Shown here piece after piece: positions 63,818-64,000 of a stretch of 64,000 nucleotides of DNA. The notes under the pieces were generated by a model. The model was not told the origin of the DNA. It saw only the letters and a list, made by a program, of their open reading frames with translations, and did not search any database. Source of the stretch: a virus; the IMG/VR virus record IMGVR_UViG_3300032770_000011, positions 1 through 64,000 of that record, one strand, 5' to 3'. The translations under genes were made by a program, and so were the position numbers. Numbering within the stretch: position 1 is the stretch's first letter; each line of letters starts with the position of its first letter.

Positions 63818-64000
63818 CTATGTACCAAGTAGCTTGATAGAGACGGCTTTGGGACCTTTGCCGGGTACTGCTACGGCATCGAATTCCAGCTTGTCGCCTG
63901 CCTTCACAGGCAGTGTTATGCCAGACCGACGCAATTCATTGGCATGAATGAACACATCAGAGGCGCCATTCTCTCGTCTACAGAAGCCGAAGCCCTTGTC
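63818..64000 (-). CDS. cold-shock domain protein (N-terminus outside window)
   Basis: 60 visible residues, open to the window edge. DKGFGFCRRENGASDVFIHA contains RNP1 (KGFGF) and RNP2 (DVFIH) of CspA-type proteins; then VKAGDKLEFDAVAVPGKGPK and AVSIKLLG complete the OB fold. An RNA/ssDNA chaperone, often carried by phages. It ends 6 bp before the terminase start. Confidence 0.8.
   Translation of the reverse strand, partial: DKGFGFCRRENGASDVFIHANELRRSGITLPVKAGDKLEFDAVAVPGKGPKAVSIKLLGT

Overview
The window is part of a double-stranded DNA phage genome, most likely a podovirus-like (short-tailed) phage of an alphaproteobacterium. Evidence for a virus: a large terminase, an 823-aa portal, a scaffold, an HK97-type capsid, adaptor and nozzle-like proteins, an ejection protein with a lytic transglycosylase domain, and an endolysin, with no long-tail tube or tape-measure gene. 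Evidence for the host: a GcrA-family regulator and a CHAP/NlpC-like exported protein of a type I know from Hyphomicrobiales. No integrase, DNA polymerase, RNA polymerase, tRNA or CRISPR array is visible.

Layout. Bases 1-8582 read on the + strand: small early-type genes, many behind a CATAGGAGA leader, then a recombination block (RuvC-like nuclease, an uncharacterised protein with RAMP-like features, SbcD and SbcC homologues, a zinc-ribbon protein). From 8648 to the right edge everything reads on the - strand. In transcription order (right to left): cold-shock-like protein, intein-containing terminase, a repeat-rich protein plus its partner, many small accessory genes, portal, more small genes, GroES-like and GcrA-like proteins, scaffold, decoration protein and capsid, a beta-helix protein, basic Gly-Gly/His-rich proteins, a block of fibre-like proteins, adaptor genes, endolysin, tail fibre, nozzle, the large internal virion proteins, and a block of small membrane/lysis-type genes. 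Genes are packed tightly, usually with ATGA or TAATG overlaps; I added several short genes on that basis.

Selfish elements are dense. The terminase carries an intein at its Walker B motif, with an HNH endonuclease written in a different frame inside it. An HNH-AP2-EndoVII fusion follows the capsid gene behind its own promoter and a Shine-Dalgarno hairpin. A GIY-YIG endonuclease cuts short one of two tandem adaptor paralogues and itself carries an in-frame TAA. A TnpB-like gene is split by one in-frame TAG and lacks the usual RuvC-II glutamate.

Other unusual themes: at least eleven proteins with Sec or Tat-like signal peptides, including large fibre-like proteins and an Asp-box propeller; two in-frame tandem-repeat arrays (24-bp and 12-bp units, each about 312 bp) fused to conserved C-terminal domains; a short Arg/Lys-x-Gly-Gly motif shared by several virion-cluster proteins; and two intergenic tracts with a strict 5-bp GGYNN period. 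All family names come from reading motifs; no database search was run.
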